Shown: positions 1-11,624 of the stretch, one piece after another
Layout: each line of letters begins with the position of its first letter
Numbering within the stretch: the stretch's first letter is position 1
Assembly (NCBI GenBank): GCA_021234155.1
Contig: JAJEKV010000001.1
Location: 24,043,189-24,107,188 of the forward strand
DNA length: 64,000 bases
Origin: Isoetes taiwanensis
Taxonomy: Eukaryota > Streptophyta > Lycopodiopsida > Isoetales > Isoetaceae
Direction: 5' to 3'
Program-made: the position numbers and the translations under genes
The notes under the pieces: model-generated
The model's database searches: none
Told to the model about the DNA's origin: nothing
What the model saw: only the letters and a program-made list of their open reading frames with translations

Positions 1-736
1 AGGCAGTTGTGGAGCACTTTTGAAGACTCTAATGGTTTTAGTTTACATGGTTTTGCACTCATGGGATTAATGATTTTTTTATCATGCTGCAGGTTTCATA
101 TGATTATTCCATTTCGGACATAGTATGGACCTATACAAGTAACCATTTAGGAAAGAGGCAATTGTTATATCAGAGAAAATTGTACTTGCCAGTGACTAAT
201 CAATTCATTTGTCCCAATTCCCAGCCTCTTAACATGCAACATGCTCTGAACTCCAATGACCATGAGATGGCATATGTCCAACTTACAAAATGGAATCAAG
301 TGCAAGTTTGTCTCATTTAACTGTTGATGATCGTTAGAGTAGTAGGATATGACCTGTAAAAGAGGTTATCAAATATTCTCATAGCATATGATAAGGGGTT
401 TGATGCTTCAATGGAATGATCCTCAAATGGTTACATCTCTCTTGGAACAATCAGCCTCTATGGAAAAGCTCAATACACTGTTAATTTGGATGCATACAAA
501 TTGTAACTTTGAAGGATCGTTAACAGAAGATGCTTTTGCAGATTTCAGCTATATTTTAAATGAAAACAAGGCCCAAATATTTTGAGATTTGGATTTCAAT
601 TCTCATGTCTTTGACTCATGCCAAACACAGTTAATGGTAAATAGTTAATGAAATCAAATTGCCGAAGCATGCTAAAAACTGCATCAACGGTTCACCTTGC
701 TCTATAAATTCTAATATATCTTTAAACTATTGCAAC

Positions 737-771
737 AAGGATATAGCTCAACACCAGTGAGCTATATCCTT
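737..771. repeat. Perfect 14-bp inverted repeat, 7-nt loop
   Basis: Left arm 737-750 (AAGGATATAGCTCA) is exactly complementary to 758-771, around the 7-base loop ACACCAG. No T-run follows and no gene end is recognised nearby, so I call it only a hairpin, possibly a foldback relic. Confidence 0.75.
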
Positions 772-1050
772 CTTGACTATGATAGACCAACACTATTTTA
801 AATAAGTAGACTTGAGTTGTGACACGTTGATCATTGTACAAGGGTAAAGAAAAGGCAAATTTAAATCTTGCATATAACTACCATGGGCAAGGAGTTAAAT
901 GCTATTGCCTGAAGTGGTGCATGTGTAATTACGACTTGACTTCAATCTTTATAATATGGAGGGAAGGCACAGGGGGCTTGGAGGAAAATGGAAAATGGCA
1001 ATGCCGAACAAAATAAAAAGAATGGATTATCTATTCCACTGAACTCCCAC

Positions 1051-1068
1051 TGGACTCTGCAGAGTCCA
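1051..1068. repeat. 18-bp perfect palindrome
   Basis: TGGACTCTGCAGAGTCCA equals its own reverse complement. It sits in non-coding sequence with no neighbouring gene that would explain it. Confidence 0.7.
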
Positions 1069-2220
1069 CAGGACTTCCACGACTCTGCCTTTTGCTACCC
1101 TTGAGGATCATCCAAAAACTCTTTTCAGTTATTTCTCTGATCATTCAGCCGGTACTTTAAGAATAAAACATGGGGAAAAATTGTGGGAAAGAGATGTTCC
1201 AAATGCTTTTCAAAGCAAGATTGAGAAAGAAGAAAAAGGGTATATATTATGAAGGCACTCAACATTACACCACTCCTCAAAGCAAAGCCTCAACACAAAA
1301 ATGATTAAGGGAATGATTCATAGTTCCATTTATTGGTTTGGTAATATATGTTCCAATGGCTTAGCATGTTGCATATATACCACCTATTCTCAACTTCAAT
1401 TTTAGACATGGCTAAAACCGCTCAACTTTGGAACATATGCCAACATTTATTTCCAGTTTATAAAATCGTACAATAGCTAGCCATTCATTCAAGTACATTA
1501 AATATAATATGCAAGGAACACCAAATGGCTTTTGAAGATTGAATAAGCCTATGAATGACCTATATGGATCTTGCATCACATATGAACTATAGTCTATTGA
1601 GTGCCAGGAAGTCTACCAAAAAGAGGGAAGCATAGATCTTTACAATAGAACAAAAGCATCACAAACAAAAATCACCATTAACTTTTGGTGAATGGTTGTC
1701 CTCTCTTAAATGCTTGCCTGCCTTTGTTTTGAAACATATGATGCAAAAATACAAAGGACTACAAAGAAATGAGAAAATATAAAATGTTGCAATATGAGAA
1801 ATAGTGGGAATTTATGGTTGTTGGATGAACTCCTGAGGAAAAGATTTGATTAATTGCAAAAGTTGTCTGAAAGATAAGTGCTTCTTTTTGTAAAATTTGC
1901 CCCTTAATACTACATCTTCTAGTAATCGGACATACGAACATCTCTGGCACGTAAACCTACCAAGTGTCTTTGGCATTTGGGGCTAAAGAATCTGTCATTA
2001 AGATAACTCATGTCAGTTCAGCACCCCAAACCACGTTATTAAGCTCTACCTGAAAAGCGTTGGCAACAGATAAATGCAAAAAACTCCGTGGGCCATGTAC
2101 AAATGCAAAGAAGTCATCAACACGTCTTCTTCAAGAGGAAAACTGGTGGGAGCAAAGAGCTACTCGGTACATTTGGCATAAGGGATTGTTATGATGCAAT
2201 AACAAAAAGTAATATGAAAC

Positions 2221-3290
2221 TACCATGGGGAGGCGCCGCAAGTGGCGGCACCGCCTGAAACTCTCCACCACGGAAACTCCGAGACGTGGCGGTTTGATTA
2301 CGTAATCAACGTTTGGGGCCTTTTTTCCGAGGACGTGTCAGTGACATGGCCAAAGACTTTATTGATTGCATGTCGAATGATTCATGTTTGGCTATGGCAT
2401 ATTTCCGACAGACGGTTCTGTTTTCTGAGGCGCCGCTCTAGCGCTTGCTTCACAGTAGCTTTTATGGAGGCGCCATGGCCGTAGCTACCTATTGACATAT
2501 TTCTTGCCGGATTTAGAGTTGCCTTGCTAGTGTTTCTTGGTGTTCCTTGGTTTTTCGAACTCCAGTGCCGGCTCCTGTCTCTGCATCAAATATTGCCTTG
2601 TTTCCTTACTGGGAGATTCCGTAGCTTCTATTTTGCTGCTTGTTTTCAGCTTCCTCTAGTTTATCCATGATCCGGTCTAGCTTGATTCTTCTTTAGGGTA
2701 TGACGCCGTGTGGATTTGTGCTTCTAACTGTGCGCTAGTTTTTGTTGGACTAAGAAAGGGTACTAATTCCGCATAAGAACAGCGGGGAAGCTTGCATTGA
2801 CTGACAGAATTAACATCATTGGATCCTTGGTTGGCTTCCACTCATTGGCATGCGTCTATGTTGCTAAAACAGTTGAAGATCAAGATGGTACCGCAAAATA
2901 TGAGCTTGGCTGCTTTTGATAAGCCGGATTCTATCAAGCATTATCCCAGTACTGGAATTCGAAAAGGGTACTTTTAGAGTTTTTGCCCATTTGAATTCTT
3001 TAGGGCACACTTTTAGGGTTAGTATCTATTGGCCCATGTGGGTTCTTGGGATATTGCCATGTGGCAAAATGGATTATATTTGCATGTTATATGGACATGC
3101 ATAATATAATGGTCCCTAATGCTTGTGTCCTATGGTACAACCCCTTTTGATAACGATGTATGTGTCGGCATACTTGACATGTACTAGAGACATGGCAGTA
3201 TAATATATATATTTATATACAAGAAATTTAATGCGTCCTACGGTGCATGTTCGAGTTTTAGCATGTTCCTATGCTACAAGTTCTTGTCAT
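2221..3290. other. Stretch without a recognisable gene, GC-richer start
   Basis: 2225-2480 is GC-richer than its surroundings and has several GGCGCC words, including GGAGGCGCC near 2230 and GGAGGCGCCATGG near 2466. A 16-bp palindrome TTGATTACGTAATCAA spans 2294-2309; its centre TTACGTAA is a bZIP-type ACGT core. The part after 2500 is T-rich and UTR-like, but no coding frame follows. Confidence 0.35.
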
Positions 3291-3294
3291 GCCC

Positions 3295-4270
3295 TACATT
3301 CTAAAAGAATCTCTTGAGAATACTCTAAATTCATAGATTCTCTAAGATTCTACCAAGGTTCTCTTGAAGGTTTCGTGGAGATTCCTCTAAATTTTATAAG
3401 ATTCCCTTTAGATTCCATTAGGTTTCCGTAGATTCTCCAAGATTCTATGAAGATGCCCTTAGATTCCCTTAGATCCCTTTAGATTTTATGAGATTGCCTT
3501 AGGTTCCCTTATATTATATGAGATTCAAAGAGATTCTATAAAGATTTTTTTTTTTTTGAAGAACTGTGTCATCAATATATTAAAAGAATGGTAATGTTAC
3601 AAAGCAAGTGAGGAGGAAGGAGAACTGCCCCAAAGAGACAACGATACCTCAACACTCCACAACAAACTCACAAAAAAACTGCAACTCTACTGCTGTACAA
3701 ACCGACCATCGCCATCTACAACACCCAAAAAGTCCCGCCAAATGGCAAACTTCCGCTCAACTAATCCTGAGAACACCAGAAAGCTTTGAAATAGCGAGAT
3801 TCTATAAAGATTCCCCTAGATACTCTAAGATTTCATCAATATTTCTTAGATTCCTTTAGATTTTATGAAGATTCCCTTAGATCCCCTAGATTTTAAGAGA
3901 TTCCCTTAGGCTTGTAAATATTTTCCTAGATTCTCTTACATTTTATGAGATTTTCTTAGATTTCGTTAGATTCTCCTGGATTCCTTTACATTCTAGAACT
4001 TTTTAGAACATTCTAAGACTTTCTGGAACATTCTGAGATTTTCAAAATATCATAGAACTTTCTGGAAGTATTTCCCTAGATTCTCTTATATTCCCATAGA
4101 TTCCCCTACATTCTAGAACATTCTAGAACTTATTAGAACAATTTGAAACTTTCTGGAAGAATTTTCTTAGATTCCCCTCAGATTCTCTTATGTTCTAGAA
4201 TTTTCTAGAATATTTTGAAACTTTCTAGAAGATTCTAGAACTTTCTACTCTTTTGAACTACCTAGAATGT
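3295..4270. repeat. Degenerate AGATTCCCTTAGATT minisatellite
   Basis: About 730 bp, excluding an insertion at 3547-3795, consist of diverged short units built on AGATTC, CCTTAGATT and, towards the right end, TTCTAGAAC. The array drifts from an AGATTCYCTTAG type on the left to a TTCTAGAACTTT type on the right. No coding potential is seen. Confidence 0.8.
3547..3795 (-). mobile_element. 5'-truncated LINE tail with 17-bp target duplication
   Basis: A 249-bp insertion splits the minisatellite. The 17 bases GAGATTCTATAAAGATT occur directly before it (3530-3546) and directly after it (3796-3812), an exact target site duplication. The insert starts with an 11-base T run (3547-3557), so the element lies on the minus strand and ends in poly(A). 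The bases just before the A tail (minus strand TTTAATATATTGATGACAC) resemble 3' ends of plant L1 elements. It is too short to carry an ORF; a SINE sharing an L1-like 3' end is the alternative. Confidence 0.8.
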
Positions 4271-4340
4271 TACTCTATTTTATCTTAATGACAGTATTAC
4301 CCTTAAGTAAATTTGAAACATAAACTTTTCATGGAATTAA

Positions 4341-4405
4341 TGCTTGGTCTAGTGGTTAGAATGGGGGGCTAGGGGGTCAATGACCAAGGTTCAAATCCCC
4401 CACAC
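4341..4405 (+). mobile_element. tRNA-derived SINE head (pol III boxes A and B)
   Basis: TGGTCTAGTGG at 4345-4355 fits the RNA polymerase III box A and GGTTCAAATCC at 4388-4398 fits box B, at tRNA-like spacing. The segment between does not give a clean cloverleaf, and a non-tRNA AT-rich stretch follows the CCCCCACAC end. I therefore call it the 5' head of a tRNA-derived SINE, or a decayed tRNA-like copy, rather than a tRNA gene. The 3' end of the SINE is not clear. Confidence 0.55.
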
Positions 4406-4440
4406 AACATAAAAATTTTAAAAGCCTTTTCTTAAGGGAT

Positions 4441-4862
4441 GAGCATTCAACGTAGGCCGTAGGATCTTGGACCCGATCAAGGGTCGAGATCTCATTACGT
4501 GACAATAATTAAAGCAACATGAGCCATAGGATCTATTACATATAATTCCCAAAGTCATGTGCACCGTAGGATATGTGTCAAAGCCACGTGAGCCGTAAGA
4601 TCCTGGATCGACGATTGGGATCAAGAACAATCTGGACCGCAGGATCTATTACATATAATTCCCAAAGCCATGTGCACCGTAGGATGTGTCCCAAAGCAAC
4701 GTGAGCCGTAGGATCTCGGACCGACGATCAAGATTAAATCAACCTAGACCGTAAGATCGCTTACATATAATCTACAAACAAACTCCCAAGCCATCTGGGC
4801 CGCACGATACGTCCCAAAGCCACGTGAGCCGTAGGATCTCGGATCAACGGCCGGATTCAGGA
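4441..4862. repeat. CCGTAGGATC tandem array
   Basis: Higher-order units of about 112-123 bp begin with GTGAGCCGTAGGATC at roughly 4588, 4700 and 4823, after a partial first unit at 4513. Each has shorter sub-repeats around CCGTAGGATC, or variants such as ACCGCAGGATC, plus the phrase ATTACATATAATTCCCAAAG. There is no coding content; an ORF across it on the minus strand is a by-product. Confidence 0.75.
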
Positions 4863-6326
4863 GGACAAACATAAGAACATATATATGTTATGATAGTATA
4901 TTCTCTTGAAACGTCACACTTGCTACCAAATTCTAGATAAGTAACCAGTGAAGCATAACCTGCAATGATTTTAAATAATGCTAGAATTCCAGAATTGTTC
5001 TGAACAGCTTCAAAGATCCATACCTTTCCTTGAATGTTTCATGCAGAAACCCAAACCTTATCCTTTTTAGGCCTGCTCTATCACAATATAAAAAATCCAT
5101 GCTTTGAAGAGGTAACACGAAAGTTCTTTACAATAACTTCTTGTAGACCGCTATTACAATCACCTGGCTATGGCAAACCAGATGAGACCCACCATTGCAA
5201 AAATACAACGACAGTCCTAGAGGTTGAAATACATAACAAATCTGGTGTTGACAGAAGGGTGTTGCAATCGAAGTCTCCAATGAACTCAGAGAAGGATCTG
5301 CAAGCATAGATGATTGATAGATCCATTGCATCTGCAACCTATAACAATCGATTTGAACAGTACGTGCAGAAGGGACGGCTTCGATTATTGCTCCAACGAA
5401 TATTCGAATCGAATATCTGTTGCAAACTTATATATGTTTAAATAGATGGTTACCTATCACATTCTAATTCTTGTGACGTGGTTGACCTTTGGTTTAAATG
5501 CATCTTCTCCGTGCTGAATGTGATGCACTATGTAACCTTTTTACTAACATTCAATTGACAAGTGGATGATGGCACAAGTTGCTACATCATCACAGTATGG
5601 TGCACAATTCAATTGAATCAAAGTTGTTGTCCCATACAATAAAGATGAGTTCATATTATAATTTGTCTTTACTGCCGGCGCATTTTCAATGTCATGTGCC
5701 ATGTCCCAAAGCTAGAGAAATGTTGTTTTTGATGGATGGGTTAACATTCTATATTCTTCTTTTTGTTGTTTTTGCTAGTTAGAGGTCCCAAGAGAGTCAA
5801 GAGAGTTGAGCGTCTTAAATATTGGCCAGTGCCATGTTAGAACTACTGCGGCATATTTGGGCACGCATTAAACCATAATCGAACACTCTTTTCAGGTTTG
5901 GCCGTGGTTCTTAACACGACAATGACCAATACTGTCTAATTAGCTTATATAAAGTCCTCATATCATATCCTATCATATTGACAAGTTTGTAAAGGAGTAA
6001 AAAAAAAAAAAAGTAGTTGTGGGGCCTGCCATACCAAAATGGACCGAAATGCGTTGGCCTATTTTTTTTTTTTTGGCCATTTCCAGGTCTAGGGGTGGTG
6101 ACCACCTTTTCTTTAATGACGAAGGCTACATGGATTTAAAACTTGTCAAGGTAAGTAACGACTTCTATTCTGTCAGAAACAAATTTTGAGCCATTTCACT
6201 CAATATATGGCAGAATCCCGCAGCCCATACGAAGCATTCAATGTGCTAAAATGGTTGGCCCAAGCAATGTGGCACGTAAGTTCATTTTCATGCCCACCAT
6301 TCTTTCGGCTCATCATCTTAGCTCAA
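4863..6326. other. Upstream region of the first ABCB gene
   Basis: No gene recognised. Short frames here (for example 5034-5309 and 5579-5782) have no recognisable domain. Runs of A at about 5999-6012 and of T at about 6062-6075 flank a short segment. The last few hundred bases probably hold the promoter of the ABCB gene that starts at 6385. Confidence 0.4.
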
Positions 6327-6334
6327 TATATAAT
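6327..6334 (+). promoter_or_regulatory. Candidate TATA box of first ABCB gene
   Basis: TATATAAT lies 51 bp before the start codon at 6385. The second ABCB gene has a TATATAG at 18371, 69 bp before its start, and both leaders share GCAGAGCCTG (near 6356 and 18417). The match between paralogs is the main support; the transcription start is not known. Confidence 0.4.
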
Positions 6335-6384
6335 GCCCACCAAGTACAACGTTTTGCAGAGCCTGAGATGCTCAGATATTGATC

Positions 6385-9300
6385 ATGGAAACCCATGCTG
6401 AAACTGAGGCAAATAATGTGAGCACAGATCAAGGACCTGCAAGAGAAGTTAGTCCAATCCATAAGCTCTTTGAATATGCAGATGGACTTGATTGGGTACT
6501 CATGGCATTTGGAAGCCTTGGAGCCATTATACATGGTTTCACGCTACCTGCATCTTTGCTTCTATTTGGAGATTTGCTCAACAGCCTTGGTAGCTTGTCC
6601 ACCAATCCTCATAAAATGTACCATGAAGTAACCAAGGTATCTATCTATGCATTGGCATCATAAGTTCTTTTGTAATTTGCCACAATTTACTGAATTCCAT
6701 TTTGCAGTTTGCTCTATACTTGGTCTACCTGGGCCTTGTGAGTTGGGTATCAGCATGGGCAGGTAACTTTTTCATGTTGTAGTAGCCATATTGTATGACA
6801 CACATTGTAATAACCACAATCAATAAGTATTTCCTTGTGGATTGTGCACAGAGGTAGCATGCTGGATGCAAACTGGCGAGCGCCAAACAGCAAGATTGAG
6901 AATCCGATATCTGGAGGCCATGCTGAATCAAGATATTGGTTTCTTTGATACTGAAGCAAGGACTGGGGATTTGGTGGAAAAAATATCAACTGACGTGCAA
7001 ATTATCCAGGAGGCCATCAGTGAAAAGGTTTTTTACCCTATCATAACAACCTTTTTGGACAAACTTATATCTTGGCAGTGAAGTAGTTAACTGGATTCAA
7101 CTGGCTTTTTTGGAGGCTTGCAGATGGGACTCTTTTTGCATTTTATTGCGGTGTTTATTGGAGGATTTGCAGTTGCATTTAAATCAACATGGAAGCTAAG
7201 TCTTTTGACAATTGGAGTCCTTCCTCTGATAGCTATTTCTGGTGGTCTATATGCTTATGCACTGATGGGTCTTGCATCAAAGACCAAGGAAGCATATGCT
7301 GTTGCAGGAAATATTGCAGAACAGGTATGCTACTAGATCGCATGCTTGCATAAAAGGTTAAGAGAGGGAACAAGAAATGTTTCGTACATATGATTCAGAT
7401 TGTTTCTCGGCACTAGTTTTCAAGTTGACAATCTGTTATGCAGGCTATTTCGCAGGTGAGAACTGTCTATTCTTTTGTTGGAGAGGCAAGAACAATTAAG
7501 ACCTATTCTCAAGCATTGGAATCCACACTTCCTTTGAGTTATAAAGCTGGGTTGGCCAAAGGAATCGCTATAGGGTCTACATATGCGATCTTCTGTGGCT
7601 GCTGGGCATTACTGTTTTGGTATGGAGGCGTCTTAGTCAGGAAAGGCGAGGCCAATGGAGGCAAGATTATTTCTGGAATATTTTCGGTCCTTGTGGGTGG
7701 CCTGTATGTATACCAGTTATTTGCTTATCTTGAAGCTTTAAGTCCAAATATATATACATATAGTATATTAACTTTAAGTTATCTTCTCATCAAGATCCCT
7801 AGGCCAAGCTGTTCCAAGCATTGCAACCTTTTCAAAGGCAAGAGCAGCTGCTTATCATCTTATGCAGTTGATTAACCATAAACCTCTTATACATGGGGAC
7901 AAACAAGCTGGTGAAGTATTAACTGTAGTACAAGGAAATATTGACTTCTGCAAAGTTTCCTTTAGTTATCCTTCAAGGCCTGGTGTCTTGGTATTCAAGG
8001 ATCTGTGCCTTAAAATCCCAGCAGGGAAAACTGTGGCATTTGTTGGAGAAAGTGGCTGTGGAAAGAGCACTGTTATTTCACTTATTGAGAGATTCTATGA
8101 CCCTACTTCAGGTACAAAGTAAATTCATTATTTCAAATCTTGTACATCAAAGTGTCTTATATTGATAACCTGTAAAGGGAAGGTCCTGCTTGATAGCCAC
8201 GACGTCAGGACCTTAAAATTAGATTGGCTCAGGCAACAAATGGGTTTGGTCAATCAGGAGCCAGTTCTATTTGGAACAACAATTGAGGAAAACATACTCT
8301 ATGGCAAGCAGGATGCAACGGTTGAGGAAATTGAAAAAGCCGCGAAATCTGCAAATGCACATTGCTTTATCAGCCAGCTTCCAAGGGGATACAAAACTCA
8401 GGTTTAATTTCGTTTGGTTTTCGCTTATGGTTATGGACATAGCATTTTTGGAAACTTTGCTTTCTTTTTCCTTAGGCTCATAAGTTTTAGGGAAAACAGG
8501 TTGGTGATCATGGTGTCCAGCTCTCTGGTGGACAAAAGCAGAGGGTCGCTATAGCAAGAGCAATTCTCAGAAATCCCTCCATTCTTCTTCTTGACGAAGC
8601 CACGAGTGCTTTAGATGCAGAATCAGAATATGCTGTTCAAGAAGCCTTGGTTCACCTCATGATTGGGAGGACAACAGTAGTTGTTGCACATCGCCTTTCA
8701 ACTGTTCAGAATGCAGATCTAATTGCTGTTTTGCATGAAGGAAAAATTGTTGAATTAGGAACGCACAAGGATCTCATTGCCAAAGGGGATTCTGGGGCAT
8801 ATGCTGCTCTTTTTAAGCTGCAAGAAATGATGAAAGATGAAGAAGCATGTGGCAATAAAGAACATGGGTTGGTTTTTCTGTCAAATTATAGTCTCTTCCA
8901 AGTAATAATTATGTTAATACTGATTTTGTATGATATGATGCTTGCAGAATATTGAAAGGAAGTTTTTCTGATAAGTCATCAATAGATGGCAAGAGTGGAA
9001 GTAAGCGGTTCAATTTTAGCAGGAGAAAACGTTCATTAAGTCACCAATCCAGTATAGCTTCAGACTATTCGAGAATTGTGGATGGCAATGAATGGGAAGG
9101 GGATGAAAATATGCCCAAAGAACAGTTTTGGAGGTTATTGGGGTTAAATGTGCCAGAGTGGCCTTTCTTTATAGTTGGAACTATAGGAGCTATGTTTGGG
9201 GGAGTTGTCACTCCTGCGCTTGGCTTCCTCCTTGGTTCAAATATCGATTTGTTTTACAGTACAAACTTGCATCACATGAAAAAAGAAATTGCAAAAAACT

Positions 9301-11006
9301 GCTTAATTTTCATTCTTGTGGGAGTTGCTTCTTTTACAGCTTTGTGTTTGGACCATTATTTCTTTGCCATTACAGGCGAAAACCTTACCAAGCGTGTGCG
9401 TGAAAAGATGCTTGCAGGTAATGAAACTTGGCCTTTCAATATTGTCACCAAACAAGTGAGCATAATTAACACATTACATTGCAGCCATTCTAAACAATGA
9501 AATCAGCTGGTTTGACCGAGATGAGAATAGCAGTGGCCAAATTGTGTCACGCTTGTCTTCCGGTGCAACATATGTCAGAGCTGCAATGGGGGACCGAGTT
9601 GCAACAATTGTACAGAGTGGAACACTTCTGATCTCATCTTTTCTTGTTGTGTACATCATCGCATGGAGGATGGCCCTTGTAATGACTGCAATTGTCCCAT
9701 TAATGGTATCTGCTACCATGATAGAGGTAATAATTGTTACATTTCTAATTTAATAAATATTCTCCTTATAGTAATTCTCGATGTTTTGCAGCAACTCTTC
9801 TTGAAGGGATTTGCTGGTGACATAGATAAAGTACATCACAAATCAAACATGCTGGCAGGAGAAGCTCTTCGCAACATCCGTGTTGTAGCTGCCTTTGGTG
9901 CAGAGGAGGGAGTAGTAAACTTATTTACCAATGAGTTAAGGGTGCCAAAACAGTCTAACTTCATCAGAGGACAGATAGCTGGTCTAGGTTTTGGAATTTC
10001 ACAATTTTTCCTATTCTCTTCTTATGGCATTGCATTATGGTATGGGGCCAAGTTGATAAGTGGTGGAATGGCAAGCTTTGGAGATGTGATGAAGGGCTTT
10101 TTTGTCCTTCTAATAACGGCATTTACTGTTTCACAAACGCTTAGTTTAACTCCAGATATAGTAAAGAGCAATGAAGCAATGCAATCTGTCTTTAAAATCC
10201 TTGACCGAGGAACTATGATTGAGCCAGATAGTTCAAATGCTGAGCAGGTCAATGAAATCAAAGGAAGTATTGAATTCCATAAAGTAGATTTCTACTACCC
10301 ATCTAGGCCAGAGGTGCTTGTTCTTAGAAACCTGAATTTGAAATTGCCTGCAGGGAGATCTCTTGCATTAGTGGGGGCTAGTGGATCAGGAAAGAGCTCT
10401 GTAGTATCCTTGGTTGAGAGGTTTTATGACCCTGTGGGAGGAAAAATACTAGTTGATGGGAAAGACATACGAACCTTGAATTTGAAATCATTTCGTCGTT
10501 ATGTAGGCTTGGTTCAGCAGGAGCCTACCTTGTTTGCAACCAGCATATATGAAAATATACTTTATGGTAAAGATAATGCATCAGAAAGTGAAGTAATTAA
10601 CGCATCAAAAGCTGCTAATGCTCATGATTTTGTAAGCTCGTTGCCAGATGGATACAAAACAGATGTAGGTGAGAGGGGAGTTCAACTATCTGGAGGCCAA
10701 AAGCAGAGAGTGGCAATTGCTCGTGCAGTTCTGAAGAATCCAACAATACTCCTACTGGATGAAGCAACAAGTGCCTTGGATGCAGACTCCGAACGTATTG
10801 TACAAGAGGCTCTTGACAGGCTAATGAGAGGAAGGACAAGCATAGTGATAGCTCACCGTCTTTCAACATTAAAAAATGTAGATGAGATTGCAGTGATTGA
10901 TGGTGGTAAAATCATTGAGCAAGGAAGACATCAAGATCTTGTTGGGAAAAAAGATGGCGCCTATTATAGACTAATCAAGCTTCACCAAAGAAACAACAGA
11001 AGCTAA
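6385..11006 (+). CDS. ABCB-type (MDR/P-glycoprotein) ABC transporter, copy 1
   Basis: Full-length ATP-driven membrane exporter of subfamily B. Reading the splice sites gives 11 exons: 6385-6636, 6708-6762, 6852-7027, 7124-7324, 7444-7703, 7795-8111, 8178-8401, 8500-8867, 8948-9417, 9485-9726 and 9792-11006. Together they make 3780 nt with all phases kept (1259 residues). Order: TMD1, NBD1 (Walker [10 protein letters not shown] 399-407, LSGGQ 503-507, Walker B aspartate about 527), a charged Ser/Arg-rich linker (about 620-680), TMD2, NBD2 (Walker [10 protein letters not shown] 1050-1058, LSGGQ 1154-1158, aspartate about 1178). Q- and H-loops (AHRLST) are present in both NBDs. The start at 6385 aligns with the paralog; the upstream TTG at 6379 is not needed. 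Plant ABCBs sit in the plasma membrane and move auxin or other metabolites; the substrate cannot be told here. All introns are short (66-119 bp). Confidence 0.93.
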
Positions 11007-11380
11007 GTAGTTTATTATGGCTGTAAGGCGTTCTGGCCTAATAACAAGTAACGAAATTCTGCAAAGTTGTACTAATTCTGATTGAATGCTCACTCCCACA
11101 AATGGTAGTACTACTCTCAGATATCTTGGGCTCTCCAATCCGTAGAGAAAAACAAATGCAAGAGAACAGGGCTGGAAGAAACGAACCTACAGGATACAAC
11201 AGCGCTCCCAGAGATCGCTTGCTTACTTAGAGCAAGTCCACAAATCCGTCTCATACTCTGTAACAAAGCATGAACCTTGATGACGGATGCCATGCCTTCC
11301 AAAACACGCTAAATCCCACCAACATCTGTCGCTACACTGTAGCTACACAAACAAATATTGAGCTTAGAATAAAATCTCAC

Positions 11381-11624
11381 CATACCATTTATTCAATCAT
11401 ACCATTTATTCAATCGTATTTATCAACCACGGTCATGAATCATACCATTTATTCAATCTTATTTATCAACCAGGGTCATGTTTGAACCAGCATGAAATAA
11501 AACAAACTCCGTGTATTTTTTCTTCGATGTGGCTTTAACATGACACTCACGAAAAAATTTGTTAAGTCGACAAAAACCTCGTTTTTTTTTTTTGGTTTAA
11601 ACATGACCATGGTTGATAAATAAG
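11381..11624. repeat. Tandem duplication with inverted copy
   Basis: CATACCATTTATTCAATC occurs at 11381, 11398 and 11441; the last two belong to 43-bp direct repeats that include TTATCAACC and GGTCATG. The segment 11458-11489 recurs inverted at 11593-11624 with 30 of 32 bases matching, so the 167-bp interval can fold back. It resembles a small MITE, but no target duplication was found. Confidence 0.65.

Larger units (their letters stand above)
1..2220. other. Stretch without a recognisable gene
   Basis: AT-rich sequence. Short open frames at 84-320 and 388-585 on the plus strand read like ordinary protein, but I do not recognise them and they lack convincing splice partners; the first follows an intron-like 3' end (pyrimidines then tgctgcag near 91). 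They may be relics of one gene. A 14-bp hairpin (737-771) and an 18-bp palindrome (1051-1068) lie here. Confidence 0.4.

Noticed and set aside
4341-4405. A functional tRNA gene
   Set aside because: Boxes A and B are present, but no acceptor stem or anticodon arm pairs cleanly; a SINE head fits better.
4418-4630. 70-codon minus-strand gene in the CCGTAGGATC array
   Set aside because: It is made of the tandem repeat and has no domain.
6379-6384. Earlier start (TTG) for the first ABCB gene
   Set aside because: TTG is not a normal plant start; the ATG at 6385 aligns with the ATG of the paralog.
10022-10869. Minus-strand frames inside the ABCB genes (also 9474-9719, 21458-21787, 22671-22971)
   Set aside because: They are antisense to conserved NBD and TMD coding sequence and recur in both paralogs only because the sense strand is conserved.
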